Shown piece by piece: positions 32,667 to 44,069 of a DNA stretch of 64,000 bases; within the stretch, counting starts at the first letter, position 1; every line of letters begins with the position of its first letter. The translations under genes and the position numbers were made by a program. This DNA is from Calocera cornea HHB12733 (lineage: Eukaryota > Basidiomycota > Dacrymycetes > Dacrymycetales > Dacrymycetaceae). The notes beneath the pieces are model-generated. The model did not search any database and was not told the origin of the DNA. It saw nothing but the letters and a program-made list of their open reading frames with translations. The stretch is taken from the NCBI GenBank assembly GCA_001632435.1, contig KV424049.1, forward strand, positions 25,914 through 89,913, read 5' to 3'.

Positions 32667-34756
32667 CTAGACAACATCACCCTGTTGCATGGCAACAGAA
32701 GAGGGAAGGTTGTCGACCGCGGGGGTACCGTGCACCGAATCGTTGAGCCATTGCATCATCCCCATTGAAGGGGACTCCTTCGGTACGCCGTGTGCACCTG
32801 CGCCATCGATGTGGATGGCCATGGGCATGATCTGCAAGCTGTTCTGGCTGCGCTCTTCCGACGGCGACGTCCAGCTATCGGGAGACGCCGTCAACGAAGA
32901 AGACGGGTGGTGGCTCTCGAAGGAAGAGCTCGCATCTTGGAAGTGACTTTCAGGCATGTTGAAGGTGAACTGGGCGTTATGCGGACCGCTGGGTGCAAAG
33001 CCGAACGGGTTGGGGGGCTCCACCTGAGACGGAGGTCCGGACATGCCATCGTGGAGCGCAAAGGTGGGCGCCTGCTGGGAGTAGGCCAAGGGAGATGCTC
33101 CGCCAAAGTTCATGTCAATCTGAGGATGGGCAGAACTAGGGAACGAGTGCGACCGATGAAGGAGGTGGGGAACAGTGAGGCTGTTGCCCATCGCACCAGG
33201 GAACTGCATGCGGTCATCCGAAACATCGGACTCGAGCGACGTGTTGGCAGTGTGAGGACGCGAAGGGCCGGACTCGAACGTGGTAGCGGTGACGGGACGC
33301 GAGACATCGCTGGCCGGGGATGCGTGGAAGTAGAAATCACCGGTAGGAAGCTGCAGCCCGGGGTTCGAGTTAGGCCAAGTCGGGGGAGGACCGTATAGGA
33401 ACTGTCCTTCGCCAGGACGACCCATGTCAATGGGCTGGCCGAGACCGGACATGCACTGGTTGAGATGTCCGCTGAGAGCCGGAGAGGGGACGCCGTTGAT
33501 GCGCTCTCCAAGAGCACCCACGCCGCCATGCATAGGCCAGGGCTGACCATCGTCCTCGTCGGACAAACGAGGCCTCTTGCGCGCGAAGTCCATTTCGCCG
33601 TTGTAGTTCTCGTCACCGGGCCAAGGCATACGAGGCGCCGAGTTGGGAGGAGGGGCCGGGACCTGGACAACGATGTCCTGGTCTGCCGGGACCTCGCCGC
33701 GACGACGCTTCTCATCCTCACGAGCGACCTTATAGATCTCGCGAAGGATAGCGATACGCTCGGGAGGAATGAGGTGGTTCTGCTCAGCGGTGCTGAGCTC
33801 GAGACGGGAGACGAGGATGAGGGAAGAACGCAAGATGGACAGGAGCAACTGAGTACGCTCTATACATGCGCATATAGTCAGCATTGTGTGGGTGAGGTTG
33901 AGTATATGCGCTTACCAGGCTTCAGGAGGTGGTCAGGCTCGCGGTGCTGGAGACCCTTCGGCCACCAGATAGGCTTGCCCTCCTCGCCGAGGTTGTAGGG
34001 ATGCTTAGTCTGCTTCTTGGGCTCAATCACCTTAATCCAACACTTGGCGACGAGCTTGCAAGTAGTCTGCTGAAGCGAGTGGAGTTTGTCGGTGAACCAG
34101 GCATTGATCTGGCTCATGGGGATCACGAGAGTCTGCATAGCGGAGCCGACGGGGTTGGGAGACGCAGAGGGGGCGGTAGAAGCAGGGGAGGGCGCGTAGG
34201 AGGCAGAGCTCGACCGGTACTTGAACATATTGTTCGCGACATCCGTGTCAAGGGTAGCCAGCTTCGGGGTAGTGCGCATGGATTGAGAGCGGCTGGGAAT
34301 CGCGGGGCGGAGCAGGCCATTGTTCTGGTCGTGCATCGAGAAGGGGGAGCCGTCGCGAGAAGGCGAGGGAGATTCCGGCATATCCTCGAGCGTCATGTCG
34401 CCCTCCTCTTCCACGCTCGGGAAGGATAGGATTGGGAGCCCCGATGCGGGAGAGGATTCGGCGTGCTTCTCAAGCTGAGCCTGCTGCTGCTGCATGGTAC
34501 GCGCACGCGTCGCCATGTTCCTCGCTTCCTCCACAACATTGCCATTGAACCACGAGCTGAGGCATGGCTTGAGGAGTTCGCTCGCGAATGTCTCGACTTC
34601 ACCCTTGGCACTGACCAGGAGGATCGCGAAGTGAGATCCATTGATGTAGGAGGCCTTGCCCAGAGTTCGAAGCATCTGGTCGCGCTTGTTCTTGTAATGA
34701 CGCTGCTGGCGCGCCGGGGAAGTATACGGCTCGGTCCGGACTGGGATGCGAGGCAT
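32667..34756 (-). CDS. YDR124W-like helical-bundle protein with MADS-like N terminus
   Basis: Two exons, 34756-33916 and 33859-32667, joined across a 56 bp intron to give 677 residues. The junction rebuilds the most conserved block: CWIKVIEPKKQTKHPYNLGEEGKPIWWP, HREPDHLLKPERTQLLLSIL and the helices after it (residues about 250-370), which match the fungal YDR124W-like helical bundle family (formerly a DUF). The N terminus, about 20-60, has KNKRDQMLRTLGKASYINGS followed by FAILLVSAKGEVETFASE, which resembles the alpha-beta part of a MADS box. Between the two is a Ser/Pro-rich linker; the C-terminal half is Pro/Ser/Gln/Asn-rich and looks like an activation domain. I infer a nuclear regulator, but no member has a firm molecular role that I can cite. 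Confidence 0.72.
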
Positions 34757-36695
34757 GTTGGGCGGGTTCGTCAAATGGGTGGGAGTGTAGAGAGATGCGA
34801 ATGAGAGGACGTGTGGTTTGTGAATAGATTCCGAATGCAGGCAGTAGAGACAGTGAGGTTGCAACGAGTGACTGGCGACAGTGAGGAGAGTCTTTGCGAG
34901 GAGACGCACGCAAGATCACACAACACTGAGAGACGTGGTAGAGAGTAAGAGAGGATGAGAGAGATGTAGAACAATGTACCGCTGGATAGCCCTCTCGAGT
35001 GGGATCGAGGGCTACTGGGTGGTGGGGACGAGGGAGAGGATGTCCGTTAGGATGGGACTCCTCTCACCCTTTAAAGGAGGTCCGTTTTTGGACGCTAATG
35101 TGTTTACATTCCAACTGTAGAGTGTCCACATTGACCATGCCCAGTCCCACCAATTTCTGGTGGTGAGTACACCGACTCGGAGTGGGTCGATCCGTCGTTC
35201 ATGTCATGTCGGACAGCGTTGGAATGCTTCGCGCGGTGAGTTCAGTGCGAGCCACTCGATGAGGGCAGGGTGAGCGTTGCTTCGGACCCTTTCATGCTTC
35301 GATGCGAGTGACGTCCCCAGTCGCCCCATCCGGTAATTACCTCCGACATTGCCCCCGGTGGCAACTGAACTCTAATCCACCCCTGACCCCTAAGCACCAA
35401 CCGCGACTTGATTAGTCCCATCCAATCTGCATACCATCCCACCGTCATGGCCCCCCTAGGATCATATCACCCTTCTGTTGCAATGCCTAGGGCGTCGATC
35501 ATTACATGCGTTGTAAAATCATTGCAGCGCGTACTGCCCATGAGTCGGCTTCTTTTGGTAGTGTTTGCTTCTTCCTGTTCTACCGGTCGTCAATCTTGCT
35601 GTCTACATGTGTTTGCTGTCCAAAGGGCAGCAGCAAACACTCGAGCGATGGCAACAGGTTGCGGAACAGATGATATTGGGCTCTCCGGGCGGCTGTGCGG
35701 GACAAGGAACTCGGTGCGTGAGTCAACGGGCCTCCGCTGCAACAATCGAGCACAAGTGCGTACAAGGTTGTCTCCGTCACGTGCGCATTCCAAGCTTGAA
35801 CCTCATTAACATTCCCCCGCACTAATCAATCCTCAACCGGGCTGGCCACAGTCATGATGTGGCCGCTTTTCGCCTCACTAACGCCCCTTGGCTTTTCGAT
35901 TCCTCTATACCTGAACTCTGCTCACATCTCCTGATGCCAACATTCCTCGTATACATGACGACTACATTGCGCTTATGGAGACCACAAATCGTCGACTGGA
36001 ATGCACCTGCTTCGCGAAACACATTTATATGGATTGGAGGGCATCTGCTTCGAACTGAATCTGCAAGGAGGCATCGACGGTTCAAAGCCAGGTTCACCGC
36101 GGTCTCTGATCGCTTCCCATCGGCCCTGCGATCGCTGCATCCATGGCGCTAGATGATGTCGGATGCGTCCCGCACGGTGTCTACAGCGTTGTCGGAGACG
36201 AACCTGGATATACTCATCAAACTTACTGGCTTGATCTACAACCTCAATTGCTCTGCAACAATTGTGCCTTCCTCACAAGCTGCTGGCCGACGTACATGTG
36301 CTGTCCCATTCAGCTGGATGGAATGTATCTACGAGGCTTTCTCACGTCCACTACTTCCTGCTGATTAGAGACTCACAACTGGACCCGGACCGAACCTGCG
36401 CAGCGGAAGGCGTCTTCACCGTGGATGTCTACTTATTATTAAGCAATGTACTGCATTACTGGATAATGAAATGAATTGCTGCGAGAACCCCCCGCCTCAT
36501 GGTACGGTTCTGACCAGATCCAGCTGAGTCAGCGTCGTTGAATAATTGGCCGACCCTGACGCGATGACCTGCTGACAATTGCGAGCTCGCACCTGCCGCC
36601 AGCTGCAGGTCACAGCCTCGATGGCGGCAGAGAGGATATATGGTGAAGAGCTCTCTTTCGGCTCTTTCATTCCATACTCGTGATATCTGCATAAC
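34757..36695. other. Long intergenic region
   Basis: About 1.9 kb between the divergent YDR124W-like and DOPA-dioxygenase genes. The first 300 bp (34757-35050) is purine-rich on the plus strand and fits a long 5' leader of the minus-strand gene. Frames of up to 133 codons occur but none shows a conserved motif or sensible splice structure. A long promoter of this kind is common for regulators. No RNA gene was recognised. Confidence 0.4.
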
Positions 36696-37470
36696 ATGCC
36701 TCTGCCTTATCCATCGCCCCTTGCAGGATACGAGAACGCGGAGCCTCTGCCGGACAAGATCAACCCGGACGGCAAGTCGCTGTACAACCCTCCTGGCCCA
36801 AAGTAGGGTCTCGCACGAGCTTCAGGGATCCTTGAAGGCTGAAAGGAGGGCTAATTAGGTCCAGTGCGTACGACCAGTTCCCGGAGCAGTTCAAGCCCAA
36901 TAAGAACGGCTTCGACTTCCACAGTAGGTTCCGGGAGCTTGTTCCCTTGCCATGACAGCTGATCACTGAGTGCTTCGCTTTGTTCAGTCTACTACATCCA
37001 GACAGACGAGGACGAGACCAAGTTTGCGCGTGCGCTGCACGAGCGCATCAGGCGCGAATTCCCCGAGGTGACAGATCTTGCGCATGCAGATAAGCACGAG
37101 AGAGCTTACTCGAGCTTGTCCCAGATCCGGATCTACAGGTTCTGGGACCGGCCCGTGGGCCCGCACCCCGTCGCCATGTTCGAAGCGAACGTGTTCTCGC
37201 CGCATCAAACCGGTGCGCTGTTCTCTTGGTTGGCTGTCAACCGGGGCCCGTGCTCGTAAGCAGTACCATGCAGTACAACGCGATTAAGTATTAAAGATCT
37301 CATCCAGGGTACTGATACATCCGAACACGGATGATCCGTACTTGGACCATACCGAACTGGCAACATGGATGGGTCGTCAGTGGCCGCTGAGAACCGAGAT
37401 GCTCCGTCCTTCCAGCAGGCAGGCACAAGCGCAAGCAGCGGCGACTAGCGGGAGTGCTCCCTCCGCATAA
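36696..37470 (+). CDS. DOPA 4,5-dioxygenase-like protein
   Basis: Five exons, 36696-36802, 36865-36923, 36988-37067, 37125-37255 and 37308-37470, join in phase to 179 residues, the size of fungal family members. The family includes Amanita muscaria DODA, which opens the ring of L-DOPA to make betalain/muscaflavin precursors using iron. Family signatures are all present: FHIYYIQTDEDE, FARALHERIRREFPE, RIYRFWDRPVGPHPVAMFE, and VLIHPNTDDPYLDHTELATWMG with the conserved HPxT and DHT histidines. Most fungi that carry this gene make no betalains, so the natural substrate here may be another catechol. Cytosolic, no signal peptide. No tyrosinase or other pigment gene is adjacent. Confidence 0.87.
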
Positions 37471-37472
37471 GT

Positions 37473-39096
37473 CTATACTTCCATGATAGCATCCTCGTCG
37501 TCCGCTACCAGCCCCTCTTCCGCCAGTTGCTGCGCGACCCTCGCGTCGTCCTGCTTTGTATCTTCTGTCTCGTCTGCCTTGAGGAGCATCACTAGTCGGT
37601 CTATATGCTCGAGGATCTGTATTCTTGTGTTAGCACTTGATGAATGAATGCGGCTTGACCTGAACACGCACGCTGTCGTCCTCTTCCGTCTCCTGCATGA
37701 CCCGTATGATCTGGTATGTTCCATTATTGCGCAGCTCTTCCCTTCCCCAGAATGTCGTGCACAGCAGAAGCAACGTCTCTATGATCGTTAATCGAAGTAC
37801 GGTGTCGACTTCTCTCGTCTTCGTGGGCGGTAAAAATTGTAGTGTAGGATGCAGAAGCTCTTGATCCTATGCGATCGATCAGATCCGCGTTTCTCTTTCC
37901 AATGGAAGCACAGCTCACATCAAGGTCAAACTCCTCTGGGCCAGCCAAAGGCAAAAGGAGGAACGGCAGGAGGTTGATGCCGGGTGCGGCGATCTCGCTC
38001 GGTGGACATTTAACTCTGACTGTCTCCGGCGATAGCAATGCGCGATGTGCCGGAGCATAGAACGAACAGTTTCTGTGTCCTGATCAGTGACGTTCAGGAC
38101 TTCCTGAAACAAAGAAGGCGCACTTTATTGTTGAGAGCACTCCGCCTCGCCGCATGGTATCTTTGTGTTCCGTGAAGGCCAGCAGCTTCGCGAGCATATA
38201 CTCCGCCTCTTCCTGTCCATAAATAGCCGCTTCTCGCGCCACAGGGGTAAGGAAGAGTGTCCTTCCCGCTGGGATCTACTCTCCTCCCCGCTCAGCAATC
38301 ATCTCCCGGTATGATGCGCAGTACTTACGGCAGAGATGTTCGCGAAGACACTCGCGAGAAAGTGCAGATCGCCCTTACGCTTCTCAGTGTCGTCGCCCGC
38401 AACCGGAACTCGTGCTCCGTCGATGAATGCATCAAGCAGGAGGGGTAAGGCGGCGACTTGGGTCTCGTCCGTGTACCGGTAGGTTGATGGTGCGCTGCTC
38501 GTAGCGCTCCGAGAAGCGGTGGGGTAGTATGGCGGTTTCTCTTTGGGTAGCGGAACGACGGGTATCTTTAGTGTCACGAGGGTTGAGCATGCGGTCGGGC
38601 TGACGGTGATGTTGCCAAGAAGCATGGACGCCAGATCGGCGAGCACAGCCGTAGGATTAAGGATGTAGGATACGAGGAAAGTGAGGAACTGGGAGTCGAT
38701 CAGGTGATTCAGCACCATCGAGTTGTCCGAGATGTTCACGAGCGCGCGGAAGGCATCGTGTGCCGTTGCCTGCAAGTCCATCAGTCCGCGGATGCCATTG
38801 GGCGCTTAATCAGACCACGCACGGGTTGATCCTGACACAGAAGCTTCAAATCGTGGATGGCGGTCGCCTGCTTGCTGTCCTTGCTCGCCAGCAGTCCACC
38901 CGCAGATCGAGGCACAAACAGGCTGCGGTAGGGCGACTCCTTGGGAGTGTAGCCGACGAGATTTGCAAGTGCGACCTGTCGCGCCTGCGGGTTGCGGTCG
39001 TGCAAGAACTGCAGCAGCTGTAGGCCGCGTCAGCGAAGCCGAGACACAGAAGACGACGCAGCCACTCACCTCTTCTAATTGGGCTTCCATCGACAT
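37473..39096 (-). CDS. HGH1: HGH1-family armadillo protein (eEF2-folding chaperone)
   Basis: Hgh1 helps the TRiC/CCT chaperonin fold elongation factor eEF2 in the cytosol. Several exons on the minus strand carry the family's order of motifs: an N-terminal EAQLEELLQFLHDRNPQARQ-type helix interrupted by an intron, LVGYTP, then DAFRALVNISDNSMVLNHLID, LADLASMLLGNITVSP, LLDAFIDG, and DLHFLASVFANISA, followed by an acidic C-terminal exon. The ATG at 39096 is followed three codons later by a second ATG (39090); either would serve. The stop lies two bases beyond the stop of the convergent dioxygenase gene, so the 3' untranslated regions of the two transcripts must overlap. Confidence 0.82.
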
Positions 39097-39723
39097 CGTC
39101 CTGGTTCACTGTTCACGGGCAAGGATGCTCTATGTAACTGGCGCAGAAGGTGCTGCTGGCCCGGCCTCATTACCAACGACTTCGAGCCTCTGACTTTCAC
39201 GGGACCAAAATTTCCCAGGCGATGACGCCCATCAGCCCTGAGCACCGGTAGGTGAAGAAGCCCTCGGAATTTACCGCGGGGCTTTTTAAGACGAAATCCG
39301 AGCTGTTGCAGTTTCCTATTCGGACCGAATGTGGCCACTTTTCCAGTCCAGAACGTTCTTGTCGGACTCTGCTTGTGACACCGCAACGGCTCTTTGACGA
39401 TATCGACTGATCGAGCGGGCATGCGCGACATCGGGATCATGCGGGCCCTCCGGGCAGCAGGCATCGGAGTTAGGCCGACACATTCAGTCGACTCTGCCGA
39501 GTCCGCTATGAGGCAAGCCCGCCCCGTCCTGAGGCTCCGCTCTGAGGCGATCCGGGTGACAAGCACTCCGCTCCAGGTTTCTTTTACCCGGAAAATGCGT
39601 TTCTTGCATAATTACCACATGCTGTAGCCGGTCGACGTCGTTATCCCGCTTTCCCCCCTTCATATCGGACGCCCGATCCTCCCCCGATACCCCTACCCGT
39701 CGCTTTCCGGTGCCCGGAGAACT
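39097..39723. promoter_or_regulatory. Divergent region between HGH1 and the MFS gene
   Basis: 627 bp with opposing start codons at its ends. Short frames here show no family signature. No distinct operator was identified. Confidence 0.35.
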
Positions 39724-42073
39724 ATGCCCGCCAGCTCCTCCGTTACGACCCTCGTCCCCGATGCCGGCAACGCTCCGACCGCCGGAAGGCCGGCCCCGGG
39801 CCACCGGCACACGGAGGACGGCTTTGCCCTGACCGACCGGGCTCATGTGCACGAGCCAGTTGACCCTCGGATACACGACTTTCCCAGCAATGCCGAGGTC
39901 GCCGAAGGCTTGTTCCACCATCATCACGATCAGCACCCGCATGAAGGTGAGAGGCGGAGGACGAGTGAGGCGTCCGTGAGGACAGTGCCGACGCAGGCTG
40001 TGGAGGCCGGACTCGAGAGCGGTGTATCGGACGATCTCAAGGAGAAGGGCCGTGAGGATGTTATCTACGTGCGCGATAAGCCCAGGTCTTTGCGTGGTAT
40101 CTTGGCTCACCTTGAAATTGCAGGTCGAATATGAGAAAGGCGACCCACGGAATCCGTTCAACTTCTCCCGCACTCGGAAATGGGCCATGACTGCTGCACT
40201 TGTCTCCTTCACCGCTTTGACAGCCGCGACTGGGTCAGCATATGCCTTGGGCTACACCTCAATGGAGGCCGACCTCGGCTGCTCGCAGGAGCTCGCCGCG
40301 CTCGGATTGAGCATGTATGCCCTCGGCTTCGGGCTTGCCCCGCTTGTGCTTGCGAGCTTCAGCGAGGAGTTCGGGAGGTTACCGATGTATTTGGCCAGCA
40401 CGGCAATCTTTGGATGTGAGTTTACGTCAGCGTTGCCGTCTCGCCATAGTGTGCTGCTTAGTATTGCGCAGTGTTCTTCATCCCAATGGCCATGGCACAG
40501 AACATCCAGACAGTGCTCGTCTCGCGATTCATTCAGGGCATGTCGGGAAGCACGGGCAGCACACTTGTGCGTTGGCAACCAAATGTACATTGCGCTTTTA
40601 GTCCTGACACGGTGTATTCAGGTCGGCGGCACCCTGGCAGACATCTGGATTACTTCCGAAAGAGGCATTCCAATGTCCCTCTTTGCACTCATGGCATGCC
40701 TCATGACGGGTCTCGGCCCGGTTACCGTCGGATACGTGGAAATGAATGTTCATTTGCAATGGCGGTGGATCCAGTGGCTCGGCCTCATCTTCAGCGGCGC
40801 GTGCCTCGTGTTCATGTGCTTGGTTATGAAGGAAACGCGGTCATCAATCTTGCTGACGCAGATAGCAAAGAAGTTGAGGAAGACGACCGGCGACAACAGA
40901 TACCGGGCGAGGGTAGAGGATGAGCGGGCGTCCCTGAAAACGCTGATCTACATCTCATTTACTCGGCCGATCTGTGAGTAACAGACCCTGTATCTTGATC
41001 TCAACGGCTGATCATCTGACGATTGTAGACCTGCTGATTACAGAACCAGTCGTCGCGAGTTTTAGCGTACGTCCTGGTGCTTTTCGAACGTGGCACAACC
41101 CTTACGGCATGTACAGTTATGGGTCGGTTTCGCATGGGGCATGCTCTACTGCCTTTTAGAGTCAGTGCAATTATTGCGGCTTCCTGTGACGATCAACTAA
41201 CCGTCCGATGTAGATCTATTCCCTATGTGTTCCAGACCATCTACGGCTTCAACACCGGTGAATTGGGCCTAGCCTTCTTGTCCATGGTGTAAGTGTCATT
41301 CCTGATGTTACGTGCGCATTCATCTAACGGCTTAAAAGCGTTGGAGTGCTGATTGGTTGGGCGTTTAATCTCTTCGTGCAAGAGCGGGCGTACCGTCGGA
41401 ACTTTGGTCGAATTGGAGCTGAAGCTCGCCTGTATTCTGCGTGCCTGGCAGGTATCCTATTTCCGCTTGGTAAGTGGCATCCCCGGCTCCGATATGCAGA
41501 CTACTTACCCTGACTAGGGGCATTTATCTATGCATGGACATCATACCCGCATGTCCATTGGATCGCGCCTTTGATCGGCGTGACGATCATCACCACCGCC
41601 ATATTCCTGATTTATCTTGCCGTGTTCAGCTATCTTGCAGACGCGTGCGTTACATATATGCCAGCCCTCATTCGCATGTTCTGACGCTATTTGCCGACGT
41701 CTAGATATCTTATCTTCGCGTCATCAGCACTCGCCGGACAAAGCCTATGTCGTGAGTACCTAACCATGCGGATCCCACAGCAGCTGACCTACCCCGGATT
41801 CCTAAACCCGTAGGCAATCTGTGAGTGGTCTCATGCCGCGTTGTTATTTTTGCATTCGGCTGAACAATGACTGGATGTAGCGCTGCAACTGCTTTCCCGC
41901 TTTTCACCTTCTCGATGTACGAGAGGCTCACGCCGCAATGGGCAAGCACGCTTATCGCCTGTCTTGCGTCGCTGCTCGGGGTTATCCCGTTTATTCTCTT
42001 CTTTTGGGGAGCAAAGATCCGCGAACGTTCGCGATTTGCGAAGAAGATGGCGGCGACCATTGAAGACAGCTAG
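39724..42073 (+). CDS. MFS transporter, DHA1 (drug/polyamine:H+ antiporter-like)
   Basis: Proton-coupled exporter of the 12-helix DHA1 group, probably in the plasma membrane. A long hydrophilic N terminus (His/Glu/Arg-rich) ends at DVIY; the intron that starts GTGCGC at about 40069 joins it to VEYEKGDPRNPFNFS, the conserved pre-helix segment of the group. Hydrophobic helices follow: AALVSFTALTAATGSAYALG, LGLSMYALGFGLAPLVLASFSEEFGRLPMYL, and IPMAMAQNIQTVLVSRFIQGMSGS. GGTLADIW and the RWIQW segment are group hallmarks. C-terminal exons supply VGVLIGWAFNLFVQE, PLIGVTIITTAIFLIYLAV and a last helix before the stop at 42073. Around nine exons. Substrate unknown. Confidence 0.88.
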
Positions 42074-42656
42074 CCAGTTTGTCATGCCGATCTTGCCATC
42101 GCGAATTCCCTCTGCTATCTCTCCATCGGATTACACAATGTATTGATAGTCTGTCCACGTTAGACAATTCGCACAAATTTGGAATGTTGCCCTGCATTTT
42201 CGGCCCTCGCGGTCCGCGGCAGCGCACCCGACGGCACCTGCGGGTCTGTATTCTGGTATAGTCAGATTCGATATGGCATTCCATGCCCCACACTCTTGGC
42301 CGGCAGAATGTGAACACGAGTACGGAGACTTCGCCTTCCGGAAGCACTCCGGATCTTCGCCGACCGAATGGCGCAGATACGATCTTTGTCAACGTCATCC
42401 AGCAACGGCGGTAGACGTTTCGCGATGCATCGCAGGGATACGCTCGTCACAAATAGTACACGGCGGTACCGATTCTAGCGTTATCAACGCGGAAATTGTT
42501 GCAAACATTGATGTTGTGGGATGATCGATAGTATGCACAGAGCGTAGGTCGAGGTGCCATCTATAGGCCCATTAATGGAACACGAGGAATAACGTAATGC
42601 CAACGATCGTCTCGGGAGGAGACCGCCGCAGTAGCTGGTATCAAAGAATGTGGACA
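42074..42656. other. Convergent intergenic region
   Basis: Between the MFS stop and the GATA-gene stop. I find no gene, RNA or repeat in it. Confidence 0.4.
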
Positions 42657-44069
42657 TCAGCGGTGGGGACCACTGCCGCTTGACCCATTCGAACTGGGAG
42701 AAGATATGCCGTCTTTGGGCTTGCGCGGATGGCCTCCACCGACAACCGCCTTCCGTACCCTCTTGATGAGGGCCAGCGATTCCTCGGGAGTGGTGGGCAT
42801 CTTCTCACCCCAGCCTTCATTGGCCTCGTCTGCGAAAAGCACAGCCGGGGAGATGTATTGTCCTTGAGCGATTGCGCTGTCGTATGTTCGCTTTTTATTC
42901 ATCTGCGGACGCCATTAGGAAATGCATCGCCAGCATTCAGGGATTAATACCCACCAGTTTCCCGTACACGAGCCCGCACGCGTTGCACAACGTGCGCGGC
43001 CCTGGACACGCAGTGGAATCAGCGGGAATGCTCGGAGTTACGCGGACGACATCGCTTACCCATTGGTCCACGCCTCCACTCCGGTGTAGTCGTGGAATGA
43101 CATCCAGAGCAGTCAGGGCCGGCGCCTTCCCTTTTCTGACGTGAAATCCATCAGACGCGGGACTCTCACCGATCGAAATTTCGAAAACTCACTCTTCTCT
43201 TGATCTGTGGCTTAGGTTTTTCCTCCTCTTCCGAATCATCGCCGTCCAGCGACTTCCCGCTGTCGGGTTGCAACGGAGGTGTGAGCTGATTTGGAGGTCG
43301 CTCCATATATTCAACCCGCGGTCTGGTCTTGCGAAACCGAAGTTCGTCGTTGCTGATGTCCTCCTTGGTCATGTGCTGAGCTACTTCCGGGTCTAACAGG
43401 TGCAGGCCTTCGATTGCGGAATGAAGAAGGTTTTGCAGCTGACCGCCGGAGGGCATATCGCCCGACGCCAATGATCCAATTATGTTGCGGTAGGGACGAG
43501 CGACCTGCAAACAATGGCGATCAATATATGCGCGGTACCAGAATGACCCGACGATAGCATACTTGAACCAAGTCCGGGGATCGTGATCGATACTGGTGAG
43601 GGGCCAGATGGGGTGAGGACTGACGTTGTGCATATACTGGACTCGAAGGACGGTCGCCTTCACCAGGGCCGTAGTAAGTACGATTAGGCGGGGGTGGAGG
43701 TTGTTGACCCGGATATTGAGAGTACTGCGATTCACCCAAAGAAGCGCTCAATATTCCAAGGATGTTATGCATATGAAAAATACGCACATGTGGATACGGA
43801 GGCTGATGATATGCTACATTGGGATTATAGGGGGCTTGAGCAGCAGCATAGTAAGGATGATTGGCACTGTTGATAGCAGAGTTCCAGTTCAGACGTCACA
43901 GCTAGATGGAGAGGCAGAGAAAAGCGAATGACCCCATAGGAGGCGGGGACGGGTAATGTTCCTGTCCCCTTGAATAATTCGGAGAATAGCCAGGAGGATA
44001 CCCTTGGCCAGGCGGTCCGTGAGGGGCCATTGAGGCAGGACGCGGGCGGTTTGGATCGGAGGGTTGCAT
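42657..44069 (-). CDS. GATA-type zinc finger transcription factor
   Basis: ATG at 44069 opens a Pro/Gln/Tyr-rich N terminus (MQPSDPNRPRPASMAPHGPP), spread over several small exons to about 43500. A helical segment follows (GGQLQNLLHSAIEGLHLLDPEVAQHM), then a basic Lys/Arg stretch. The finger is assembled from two exons: CSGCHSTTTPEWRRGPM before an intron with donor GTAAGC (about 43063), and GPRTLCNACGLVYGKL after it; a second intron then leads to MNKKRTYDSAIAQG. The spacing is Cys-x2-Cys-x18-Cys-x2-Cys, the loop length of the white-collar/plant-like class. It ends RVRKAVVGGGHPRKPKDG...GPHR. No PAS domain is seen. Single-finger agaricomycete GATA factors include Schizophyllum Gat1, which affects fruiting-body shape; orthology is not established here. 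Confidence 0.85.
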
